Part shown: piece after piece, positions 53,501 to 64,000 of the stretch
Layout of the letters: each line of letters begins with the position of its first letter
How positions within the stretch are numbered: position 1 is the first letter of the stretch
Program-made: the position numbers and the translations under genes
Notes under the pieces: model-generated
The model's database searches: none
Seen by the model: the letters and a program-made list of their open reading frames with translations, nothing else
Told to the model about the DNA's origin: nothing
Assembly (NCBI GenBank): GCA_035041965.1
Contig: JAPYMA010000174.1
Span: forward strand, 41,524 to 105,523
DNA: 64,000 bases
DNA from: Anisakis pegreffii
Lineage: Eukaryota > Nematoda > Chromadorea > Rhabditida > Anisakidae
Reading direction: 5' to 3'

Positions 53501-56500
53501 TCTTCCTTCTTTTCACTCTTTCCTCTTCGACAAGGAATATCTAACACAAACAGATTGCCCTGAAATTGTATTTTCTAAAATTTTTGCTCCTCACTCAAAT
53601 TTTCCACTGCAACTGACTGGGTTCTAAACATTGCAAACACATAACATTTCAAAGTTATTCATTCTGTTGAAAAACCTCACTGAATCAGAACAAAACCATG
53701 AAAATCACCACAAAAAAATTTCACGATATCACAAAAAACAAAAGCAAACTCTTTCACGGATAACACCCCTCGCCTATTCTATGAACAAAAACCATCAAAT
53801 CCAAATGATCAATAATGTATTCACATGCAACAAGAAACGATAGAAACAAGACAATCAGCTGTATAAGTTTTCAAGACTGATTTATATAAAATCCTCACTA
53901 TCAATATAACCTGTTTTAAAACATTAAGTACCGCCTTTTTGGTTTTCTTTTTTTCATTAATCGCAACGAATTTCAATTCGAAGATCGAAAATTTTTCCAG
54001 TCAATAGTGTTCGTCATTTTAGTCGGAGACATTCAAAAGATTTTCTTTGCTCATCTCAATTAATCACAAACAACGTCACATCAACTGAATTGATTGGTTA
54101 TTATCAACAAAAGAGAATCTCGATGAGCAAGTCGCTTAAAATCGATACCGAATTTCGTTAACTAAAAGATAAATCTCCGAAAGAAACGAACCGAAACAAA
54201 AACTAATTGTAAATGAAAAATATTATTTCAATAAAATATGCAATAACCGTTCATACTCGCATGCAGTTTCGCAAGCCACATCCGTCTAATCGTCAATGAA
54301 AGATGACAAATATTTACAACAAATCAAGCTTTCATTGAAGATATTCTGCCTAATTTATGCAGAATTTCATCTATGAAAACTTATCACAAATAGGAAATTA
54401 TAATGATAATGGTAATAGTAACAAAAATTTTAATAACTATAATAGAAAGAATAACTATAATGATAATAATAAATCATAATAACCATATCAACGATCACAT
54501 CATTGACGACAATATCAAAAATAATAAAATCAAGAGGTGCATTCGCTCCACTCGACACACGACACTAAACCAACACACTACTGGTTTTACCAAATTCTGC
54601 ATCCATTGTTCTCTTCTCAATCTCACATATTCTCATGAGTTATCTCAATATTCTTCTTCTCATATCATCAATCATTCATCGAAAAGGACACAGATTATCA
54701 ATACTAACAATTCTATTGCATCCGCTGAAACATTTGTTCCGATTGATATGTTTAATTTATGACTGTTTCAGGAACTCTTCTTATTATCACGCATCCAGGT
54801 TGGCTGGTAACTTGGGTCCCACTTAGGCATTACTGCTTCTGCTCATCACTTGTTCAATTAAGTTTTTCCTCCAATTAAGTGCCCATTCAAATTTCGTTTC
54901 TTCCAAATAATCATGGCCAAGTGTCTAGAGACTAGAAGAAAAACAGAAAGAAATGTTAAGATCAAATTTTTTAAAAAATTTTTCACTACTTTTCGCCTTT
55001 CATTAGCATTATTCATCCCAAACAGATGACTAGAAAAGAAGAATTCCAATGAAGGATAACACATACACACGCCAAACTGCTTCTACACCACAGTCACAAT
55101 CACGATTGAATAAACCCACTTCCAGATCGTTAGAATTAAACAAAAATTGATCAGTTCAAAGAAAGCAGCATCTGTTTGCAAATAAACAAACGATATGCAA
55201 AATAAGCAACAAACAAAAACACATCAATATACAAATGAATGAATAATTATGCAAAGAAACAAAACATAACAAATTTCTAAACGAAAACTGAACAAAACAC
55301 TGAATAAACAAACAAAATAATCCAGAAAAGCCAACGAATTAAAAACTGACCTTTAAGAGAGACTGCCGCAAGCAAATTTTGGCTTTAGATGAATGATGTT
55401 GAGTTAGAGTAGGGTCCAATCGACGACCACAATAACTCGTTGTTGAACGTTTCGTTTTGGATGTGAATTAGTTGTCGAAAAATGTTGCTTTGAACAAATT
55501 TCAACAAATTGATATGAAGTAAAAGTTTTGATTGGTTGATTGTTGCTCTATTATTACGCGTCGAGTGGTTGTTGATTGCTGTTGTAGTTTGGTTGAATCA
55601 AGCTTGATCGATCTCGCCAAGGTGTTATCCAAATTGAGTTGTTTGTTTGTTGGTGATGATATGATATTGATAAGACAGCTGATGATAACTGATGTGTTTA
55701 AGCAGCAGCAGCAACAACAGCAGTTCTCTCTTACTCACTTTCTCACTCACTTCCCGTATAAACGAACTCACTCGATCTAATTTCTACACAACCAGCAAGT
55801 GTGGTGATGAAGCAAAATCAAACTTTGTTGATTCGTTTCTCTCTTTCCGTTCCAACACCGGCTTTCTTCTGCAAGTATACAATAAAAGTTGGCTTAAAAA
55901 TCTCAGCGTTTTATTTTTCAGTTCATTTTCATTCGACGCGAATGCCCAATTTTGCATTCATTCATTTACACATTCGCATATCTCGCTAACAAAAAAAAAC
56001 GAGCTAATGGACACATGAATCAATACGTTTGAACACGAATGAGCTATATCGTGTTTATTGTCAATGTCACTCATTAAATATTCGAAAACATGAAAATACA
56101 GCGCAAGAATACGATGAGAAACGGCTGGACCCGTGAGATAAGACTGGGACAATTTAAAAAAATCATCGAATGACCGTTCAAATTCTATTTCACGGCTCCA
56201 TCACATTAACAAAAGTTCGAAATCCTTGCTCAACAGCGATATTCTGCATTAAAAATCATCGTGCTTCATTCAGATTGAATACAGCTATGTACTGGATTCA
56301 ACGCGATAAGCACCGTTATAAACGTCACCGTTGACTTTTAAACCGTTATAAACATGTACTTTTGCAACTATCGCCATAATCATTATAACATTTACGGAGA
56401 ACTTAACAATGACAACGACAAAAATCACTCCAATCATGACGTTAGTCATAATGTACTAGCAATTTTCGGTGACGTTTCGTAAGATTTTAACGATCATGTC

Positions 56501-56657
56501 AATGACAATTCTAAAAATGATATCATTCATAATAATAATGGCATTTAACAATCGTAACACGTATCAATAACACAACGGTGTTGTTCTCGCATACAATAGC
56601 ACGAACGACACCGCGACTATTATGGAATAACAATAAAAATTATGAATATTCGCTCCT
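50569..56657. other. gene-poor region
   Basis: No supported exon. It contains a short hexanucleotide repeat (aacagt/aacaat, about 51861-51892) and T/G-rich + strand patches near 51430-51640 and 55380-55700 that break the general A/C bias. No RNA gene or transposon coding sequence is recognised. Confidence 0.4.
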
Positions 56658-56864
56658 TTAATATAGTAAACTTTGAAGTTCCACGTTGGACAACGAACGG
56701 TTAACGCTCCGCGTTGCCGTCGACATCGACATCGACATCATGCTATTGGCAAATACGTACTGCGGCCGGCCTGACTGCCTGTGCAACAGCGCATCGTGCC
56801 TATATCGTGATGTTTGTTGATTAGAATAATGTGTTAGAGGAGTGGACAGCAGATGAAGAGAACG
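56658..56864 (-). CDS. probable coding exon, unknown protein
   Basis: After a good acceptor (atcttccag) the frame reads 68 codons including RYRHDALLHRQSGRPQYVFA and SVNRSLSNVELQSLLY, then TAA at 56658-56660. The stretch is much GC-richer than its flanks and includes a gatgtc repeat encoding MSMSMS. It could be the last exon of a - strand gene; an ATTAAA overlaps the stop. Alternatively it is an internal exon ending at the donor gtttac after position 56672. I found no upstream partner exon and know no family. Confidence 0.38.
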   Translation of the reverse strand, partial: RSLHLLSTPLTHYSNQQTSRYRHDALLHRQSGRPQYVFANSMMSMSMSTATRSVNRSLSNVELQSLLY

Positions 56865-59462
56865 CTGGAAGATCTTGTCAAATGCAGAGAAAAAGAAATG
56901 ATAGAACAAAATTAGAGATGTAAAATAAGTATTGCATAGCAAACAATACGAATGATGACGAAATAGAGAATTATACTGGGTGATATGATAACGCAATAAA
57001 ATTTGTGAGAAAAGAAGGTATATAAGAGCGCGTGATAAGGTTTAACGCGAATCGGATGAACTAATCAACACCCTCTGAAACATACCATTGGTCATAAATT
57101 AAGTTCGCAAGTCTTGACCATCCACCTCCGACGTTCACAATAATAACAATGACAAAAAAATTCCGCATTCGAAATTGACGTTGGGGCAGTTCGCCAAATG
57201 TACCATCTCAATTATTAAGGGCGATTTTTCACAATCTAATTCACATCCGTTACTTGGAGCTGTCGAGAGACGACTCGAATAGTGATCAAATCGTTTCATT
57301 GAAATTTAGGTGGCAACCTCGGGGTTAACATTACGATCGATCTACGGTTACGCTTAGAAATGCCACGGGCTTGAGACTCACTTTCTTCAGGTTTACATGC
57401 TCGCTTACTTGGGTCGCATCTACACTCTGTTCTGCTTTCGGTTTACAGTTTACAGACATCAATCACTATCGATGTGCTGCCCGATTTACAAAGTCACAAG
57501 CGGTTTGGCTTTGGGAGCTGAAAGAGGATAAGAAGAAACTCTACATATGCAAGAGAAGACAAGGTAGTGTTGCTTCTAGAATGGAATCAATCTAGTTGTC
57601 AAACATCAGCTCCTTGAGGCGTATTCCTACAGGTATTCTGATCAATTCTTAACGATATTGATTGTGATCATCAGTGAACTGGCGGTCAAAAACACCGCTT
57701 CACAGGTGCTGTTATGAACAACTGATCGATAAGCCAGTCATGTGGTACGATGTGATAAGAAGTACTGAGCGAAAATGACGGAACGAACGATCGATAAAAC
57801 CAACAACACCCAGGCAAACACATAAATCATCACTGGAAAAAGACTGTTGAGCTCGTGACTAACTAACTGGCCTTAGGCCAAACGCAATCCGCTGAAACAA
57901 TTTGAATTTTCAAAACAAGACAAGAAAACATCTGATCATCTCGAAAACAAACACCAATACTGAATGGCAAATCTAAATCACGATAACCTCTAAAACACAC
58001 GCATCAGTAACTACTCAATTCACAAACTCCATGAATGAACACCTAATAATTAAAAAAAGAAACAGGTCCCAGCACATTCATACCCGCCAGAATAACAACA
58101 ACACAGCATCGATAATGACGAGAATAACAAAATATATTCATCAATAAAACAACTGCAAAATAACACGACGACGACTTATTTTGCGAATACGTCGAATAGA
58201 GCACTCGCTCGCCATTCAACAATCTCTTGAAATGCGCTAAGCCTTATGGCAAAATCCATAGCGCAGAAGTAATCCCCAATGAAAGAAGTCTTAGTCTCCA
58301 AAGTGAGTCTGCACAACAACTTCAGCCTTCACATAAGCTTCACATTTGAACGTTCACAGCTAGGATGGATCAAGTCGCAAGTAAACTTGTGATCAATTGC
58401 GTTCAATCAACAACCATATCGAAGAGCCATCATCTCAGATTATAGATTCAAAATATGAAAGCAGCCCATAAGATTCAAGGCAATAAACAAAACCATATGG
58501 TATCTCCATAGCACTCAATACGCCCAAAGCAAACCGTCTGAATAAAAGTACTTATCATATGGATAATAGACGAAAACATCATATTATCTTCTACCTCAAA
58601 TATTGGAAAACAAATTTTCCATTCACTATGATCATTCATCATTTATTTTCAATGCAAAAAGATTACTCATTTTATTAATTTATGGTCACCTCGTAAATTA
58701 TTCAACAACACAATATTCAGTCTGAAAATTTTATCACCTAAAGAATCACTGTTATGCCGCCAGTCATTTATAACAATACCCGCCCGTCTCATAATAATCA
58801 ACATTCCATCCAAAAAATCAAAAATCGCCCAGTCAAGTAAACACGCAACTACCAACCACAAATGCCTTCTAAAACAGAATTAATGACAACAGAACGATTT
58901 CAATTAATGCGAACGACACCAACGATCAAACGTCGTTACCAATCGAAATTTTAGAAAAAAACTGAAAAATGCAATCGAAAAAAATTTCAACTTTAGGTTA
59001 CATAAATCAAAGGGAACAAAACTGCACTCATAACAGAGAAGCAATGAAAGCGTTCGTTCTAATTGTGTAGACCGCCACACTCAAAGACTGAACGCAGCAG
59101 ATGATTTTGATTAGATTGATAAAGCATGTCTGTGGCGTAGTTGATCAAGCAGGCATTTTTTACCCTTTTAAACATTTTTTCTCCAAAAAAAGGAATTCAA
59201 TATCAAAGAGCAACACGTGGCATAATCAATAATGTAAACATTTAATGATACTTTAGTGATCTATCTTCCCGTCTGCACTGATTTTTTTGCTATCGAAATT
59301 CTCTATTCGGACAGTTTTGCAATGCTTATCACATATGAATCATTAAACTTCATAAAAACGATACGAGCAAAACAATACCAAAAGCACCAATATGTGAACG
59401 ACCTGAATATCAACACATCGCTCACATACGGTCCCAAAACCATGAGTAAACTTGAAAGTCAG
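56865..59462. other. mostly unassigned region with one coding-like patch
   Basis: The GC-richer patch 57371-57600 is open in all three + frames over about 150 bases, so the coding frame cannot be chosen by eye. One option is an exon 57456-57563 (after gtttacag, donor gtagtg) encoding RCAARFTKSQAVWLWELKED. Its phase would fit the piece at 59463. The remainder is A/C-rich with no structure I can identify. Confidence 0.3.
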
Positions 59463-59956
59463 TAAGCCTCAGAATTCGGTTTACGGAGGGTAGCATGAAC
59501 TTGAGGTTGAGCTCTCAGTTGTTCCCTCATCTTAACGATCTGGCAAAATTTCCGTTTGATAACCCGAAGAACAAATGTGATACAGCGGCGCAGATGCCGA
59601 TCGAGAGCAATGAGCAGTACAGTGATGGAGAAATTGACTTCCTGATCAATAAGTGGAAAAAACACTGCGAAATGAAGCGAACAGCAATCGCTGAACGAGA
59701 TCATAAAACAACGGGTTGGATGAATGCACTTACCAACCGCTTTTGCTAGAGCATCAAACGAGCAATGTTCGGTGAACGAACCACTTCGAATAGTTTCATT
59801 CCAGAGGAAAATTATCTGAATTTGCAAAGTAATACACTTGTTACATTGTATTTGTCGACTTCACTCGCTAAACAATTTTCGATTTCCTTTCAGAAAATTG
59901 AATTAAGTTCAAGGAAACATTTGGAATGTTTCATCTGCGCTAATCTCATGGATTAG
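59463..59956 (+). CDS. unknown coding-like segment, interrupted by a TAG
   Basis: From 59463 (after agtcag) or the ATG at 59495, a frame of normal composition (LFPHLNDLAKFPFDNPKNKC, then DGEIDFLINKWKKHCEMKRT) runs to a TAG at 59747-59749. The same frame continues through the stop (MFGERTTSNSFIPEENYLNL) to a possible donor, gtaatac, at 59830. A matching acceptor, ctttcag, leads to a short last piece (59893-59956) ending FICANLMD and TAG. The internal stop suggests a decayed gene, an allelic null or a sequence error. The opposite strand is also open for 122 codons but gives a less protein-like sequence. Confidence 0.35.
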
Positions 59957-61230
59957 ACTCATGATATTCCACTGGAATTTCTAATGTAATGTAGTTTTAC
60001 CACTTTTTTACCCCTCATCAAAACTTCATTCATATGATCACAAGACAATGGCAACGCTGCCATCAACGAATTACTTCATTTCCGATTGAATACATTTGAC
60101 AAAACCAACAACGATGTCAATGCAAAACTCGCGATTATGACTTCAAACAAATGAGAATGAGACAAACTTATTACCTTTCGTTCGCAAATCACATTGAATC
60201 ATTAGGATATATAATGGATATTATGCTGGATATTAGTAGGGATAGTAAAATCAGCATGGGATATGTTGGACAGATATTTTCGAAGAAATGTCGACTTTGA
60301 GTCGAGTTAGGAAACTTTGAAAGTTCTAGTTAAAATCTCTGAGAAGTTTTGTCACACCTAATATATTCTTCGAATATTCCCGTAGTAATCTCATAACAGT
60401 ATCATTCGTCATCAAAGAAATCCATACAAACCAATACACAAATCGATAGATGATGCAATGCTATTCACGAACTCATACAATGATTACAATTCTATTTCGC
60501 AACAAACCACCAAATTGATTACAACACATCAATATGCAAACGAATGCGAACACGAACAAGACTGACTGACTGTGCTTAAAAGAACACAGCTTTCCAATTC
60601 TCTCCAACAATAAACTAATAAAATCTCAATTTAATGTTCTCCAATCCTCTCCTCTTCCCTCTCACCACCCCTTCAAAAAAAAATGCATCGAATTTTTTTG
60701 CAACAATGCAACAGCATCGTCTCTCATTGGTTCGTCAATAATGTCTGATCGTGAGATTTTTTACGAGAATCAATGCAATTCGTGAAAATTACCCCAAATA
60801 AACAAAATTCATTTTAGTGGACTCGACGAGATTTGGATTGATGGATTTAATTGATTCACACACTTCTTTATTGCTCACAATCAGTAATCTGAACACATCG
60901 CCTCATTTTAATGTTTTTTTAATGAGATTTCGAACAGTGCTTTTACATTTTGTTTTGTAATCGCTCCGAAATTGTGTCAAAAATTTTCATTAATCGTTTG
61001 AATCATCATTATTTTATCATTATTATTACAACTGAAAATTCGAAATCGACGTTATTCTCGTGGAATTATCTATGTCAGCGACAGTGATTACACGATGAAC
61101 AAGTTTTTGGGATCACGCCATTTTACTCATAATTAGAAGTATCATTAACTGGACACTATCAATGATTATCTCTGTAATTGTTGTAATATGAACTATATTG
61201 TAATAATTGTGATTAATTCGTTTTAACAGG

Positions 61231-61460
61231 AATTTATCAGAGCGGAAATTATAAAACAAGTGAAAAAATCAACATTCATACAGCAGCTACATAACGAACG
61301 AATATATGCCAGCAACCACTTAATACCAGAAACCTGCTCCAGGCTGGATGGTTGCTTTCAAGCCCTAACTGAAAAAGAACATAACGTCTGTTATGTAGAG
61401 GAGAGTATGCGGTACAAAAACGCTTCCAATGAACCGAATGGAATACGTATAGGAATCTAA
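61231..61460 (+). CDS. possible terminal exon of an unknown + strand gene
   Basis: After a good acceptor (cgttttaacag) the frame reads 76 codons: EFIRAEIIKQVKKSTFIQQL, then a mixed polar sequence with four cysteines, ending NGIRIGI and TAA. It has no ATG near its start, so it would be an internal or last exon. It may belong with the pieces at 59.5 kb, but I could not show a unique junction. No family is recognised. Confidence 0.33.
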
Positions 61461-61537
61461 ACAAATTTCATGTGTGATTGATCGAGATCGTGTATATTTT
61501 GTGAACGCCATATCCGCTGTAGCTATGAACACTTAAT

Positions 61538-61660
61538 GTGAAAAGCATTCGAAATGAAGAGAAGATACGAGAACAAATAGATGTACATCACGCACCAGTT
61601 ATGAGGAAATTCATTCGGATGCAACTGGAAACTGAAATGATGTCTAAATGCATTATTTGA
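61538..61660 (+). pseudogene. short coding-like remnant
   Basis: Forty codons of charged, helix-like sequence (IRNEEKIREQIDVHHAPVMR, then KFIRMQLETEMMSKC) end in TGA, with no start and no clear splice acceptor. It lies 75 bases after the stop of the 61231 piece and in another frame. It may be a frameshifted continuation of that gene or an old fragment. Confidence 0.2.
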
Positions 61661-64000
61661 ATGAAAAAAATATCTAGTCTTGAACGAAAGAAGCTCTCAT
61701 TTCCATATGATTGTGTATAATACAAGCTATCAATCATGCAAATCATTTTCAGATGGATGGAACTATGAAGAATTTTGGTTGATACTGAATTAGAAAAAGA
61801 AAACTGGAAGTATTTTTCGAAAATATGTTATAAAGTTCATCATTGAGCACGGTTGAAACAGATTTGGTAAAGCAATTGAGTGTAAAGCTCAGCCTAAGCT
61901 TGATGTTAAGGTAATTCAAAGCAAAAAATTCTTAGCGTTGTTAACTTGGTATATCGCTTACATTATCAAAAGTATCGAAACCACTAATGAATTGCACTTA
62001 AATAAGCTGATATTGCGAAATTCATTTCGATTCTACTGTAGTCAGTCATAAGACAGGAAAAATTTGATTTGTCTCCACTATGGGGCGTTTGCATGAATGA
62101 TGAAATCGAACTGAATTGTGTTTGGATTCCAAATTTCAAATAATCTCGCTTTATCGATAAAAACTTTTACGTATTACGATGAATCTACTGACAATGTGCA
62201 TGATTCAATTGTTCATGCAATTTCATGCATCAAACACCAGCACACTGCGCTAGGATATACCCGTCGGCTATGATGTAATTGAGAAGACTATTCTCACTCG
62301 TGAGAATACTTTCATGCTGTGGATAAATTCTTTATATTGGATAATTTCATCAGCTGCACATCGGATAAAGCATATCCTTTTCCTAGCTAACGCCCAAAAT
62401 ATCTATTCATCATCTGTTGTTTTTCGCTTTCCAAAGCTCAGAAGCATTCCAGTAGAATGATTCAATCTGATTTCGAAATATTGGAAAAATATGTCCTAAC
62501 GACTTCGGAATATCTTTTGAAACAGTATCAATAAATTCGAAACGGAGAGAAGAATAACGTCAGAAATGAAAAATTAAGGGCATTCACCGATCACTTCAAA
62601 GTCAACAACGTTCAAAACAACTTCACATTCACATCCTAATGAGTCAATAAATGAAAACCAAACAATTTAGAAAGTGGAAAACAAAGAAACAATTAAGAAA
62701 AACCAGTGAAAAACGAATCAGTTCATGTTGGAAAATCGAAAAGACTTTGTTAAAAAAATAAAGGATAGCAGAATATATGACCGTACGTATTACAATGATG
62801 AAAAACGAAAAATCGATTGGAAAATAAATTCGTTAATATGAAAAAAATCATTCTATTCAGTCAGATTTGAACCATTTCATTTGTAAAATTCAATGACTGA
62901 AAAAATTTCTATGACAACAGTGAAAAAAGAAACAAAAATTCTTTTTTCAATGAGAAAATGATGAAATAAGAATAAAAATTTAATGAAGTCCATACAAATT
63001 GAATCATCAAAAATACGCTAACTACAAGTGATAACGCAATAATCATTTCTACTTCGCTTTGCTAAAATCAATTTCTAAATTCTTTGCAAAAAAAAGATTC
63101 GCTAATAATTTGCAAGAAACTTGTTAATAAAAATGAAAAATTCCCACTTCTCTATTTATAACTGAATTGCTCACAGCCAACTGCATTTCCAATGATTCAT
63201 CGATAGTGCTCTTATCTCATAGATCATCGCAACAATTCGTTTCGTTCTGTTAACACAACTGATCAAGAAATCAAAACAAGTCAATTACGAAACTCGAAGC
63301 TTTCTCTCTAAATCAACTATATACTATACAGTGTACATTCGATTATGCAGCTTGTCACTGTATTTACACAGAGAGCTTTTTCAATTTAGCTTCAGCACTG
63401 AAATGAAGAGAGAGCTTTAATAATTCTGAATAAGCCATAGGAAATTACTTCAAAAAATTAAAAGCAATAAAGTAATAAGCGAATGAAGACATCTGTCTAG
63501 AACCGATCTCAAGGTCATCCATCACCATGAAAAAATGTGCATGGGTTTGTTCGTGTGTGTGCATGTGCATCAAAGTCAACAATGATCTGCAACAATTGAC
63601 ATTAATATATATGACGCGTGCAAACAACAAAAAACAACGGATCCAATCATGTGATCAATCAAGCGCATTTCGAGCAAAAAAGTGATCATTATTGTTGACT
63701 CAAACAAATGAACAAATCAAACGATTGGCGAATAAATTTTTCGAGCAGAATTTCAAATTTCGAACATTCGAACATTTCAAAGTGTTCACAATTTTGTGAA
63801 CACTTTGAAATTTCTATTTCATAATGCCCAATCGCCGAGCATAAATTGAAGAGGAACGAACATAGCTCACAATGGCAAGAGAAAAACTGAACAGAACATG
63901 TACGTATGTACGTACATTTATGAATAATAACAAAGTTTTTTTTTCCGTTTCAGATTTTAAATTCTCATAAGATTAAATTCGCCCGTATCAACAATAGAAA
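61661..64000. other. right-hand end of the window, no gene seen
   Basis: AT-rich sequence with no open frame worth reporting. A foldback element lies at 63722-63834. A short clean acceptor-like sequence (ccgtttcag) occurs at about 63945-63953, so an exon could begin at the very edge, but too little follows to tell. Confidence 0.4.
63722..63834. repeat. foldback element with perfect central hairpin
   Basis: A perfect hairpin spans 63774-63811 (18-base arms starting ATTTCAAAGTG, 2-base loop). The outer ends are also inverted: CGATTGG at 63722 and CCAATCG ending at 63834. It has no coding capacity. A small MITE is the likely class. Confidence 0.7.

Noticed and set aside
59459..59827. 122-codon - strand open frame
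   Set aside because: It overlaps the + strand frame, which has a more natural hydrophilic composition and a phase-consistent intron. I kept the + strand reading but hold it loosely.

Overview
The window is eukaryotic: AT-rich, gene-poor DNA with introns. Exons stand out as GC-richer islands. Splice acceptors are short and T-rich without a long pyrimidine tract (for example tttcag, ttgcag, aatttag), and both recognisable proteins are animal families. This looks most like a nematode with a fairly large, intron-rich genome. The phylum is an inference, and I cannot name a species.

Layout. At the left, on the + strand, lies an EF-hand protein of the EFHD/swiprosin family (five exons found, 2645-6574; the first exon was not found). 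About 2 kb further is a small two-exon + strand gene (8647-9448) for a 114-residue protein with one long or two adjacent membrane segments. I do not recognise it. The main gene is on the - strand, 16310-28142: a MAP-kinase-interacting kinase (MNK type) assembled here from 16 exons with matching reading phases, about 1242 residues. It has an N-terminal extension of about 196 residues, a complete kinase domain carrying MNK hallmarks (DLD in place of DFG, a cysteine cluster in the C-lobe), and a low-complexity tail of about 735 residues rich in Q, H, N, A, P and G.

From 28 kb to about 57 kb I find no recognisable gene. Four - strand islands (33.0, 43.5, 50.4 and 56.7 kb) have coding-like composition but no known family. 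Through roughly 10-60 kb the + strand is rich in A and C and poor in G. This also creates many long chance + strand open frames, which I left out. It would fit long - strand transcription. At the right end (57.4-61.7 kb) several + strand coding-like pieces, one interrupted by a TAG, may be an unrecognised multi-exon gene or a decayed one.

Repeats. Several short foldback (inverted-repeat) elements resemble MITEs: 5604-5730, 9063-9220, 17804-17930 with a diverged second copy at 46325-46440, and 63722-63834. There is also a 41-unit TA microsatellite (37580-37661) and several short tandem duplications. I see no tRNA, rRNA, CRISPR array, operon or prokaryotic element.

How the genes relate: the MNK family acts downstream of ERK/p38 and phosphorylates eIF4E, and swiprosins are calcium-responsive actin regulators. 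Nothing in the sequence links the three genes functionally.
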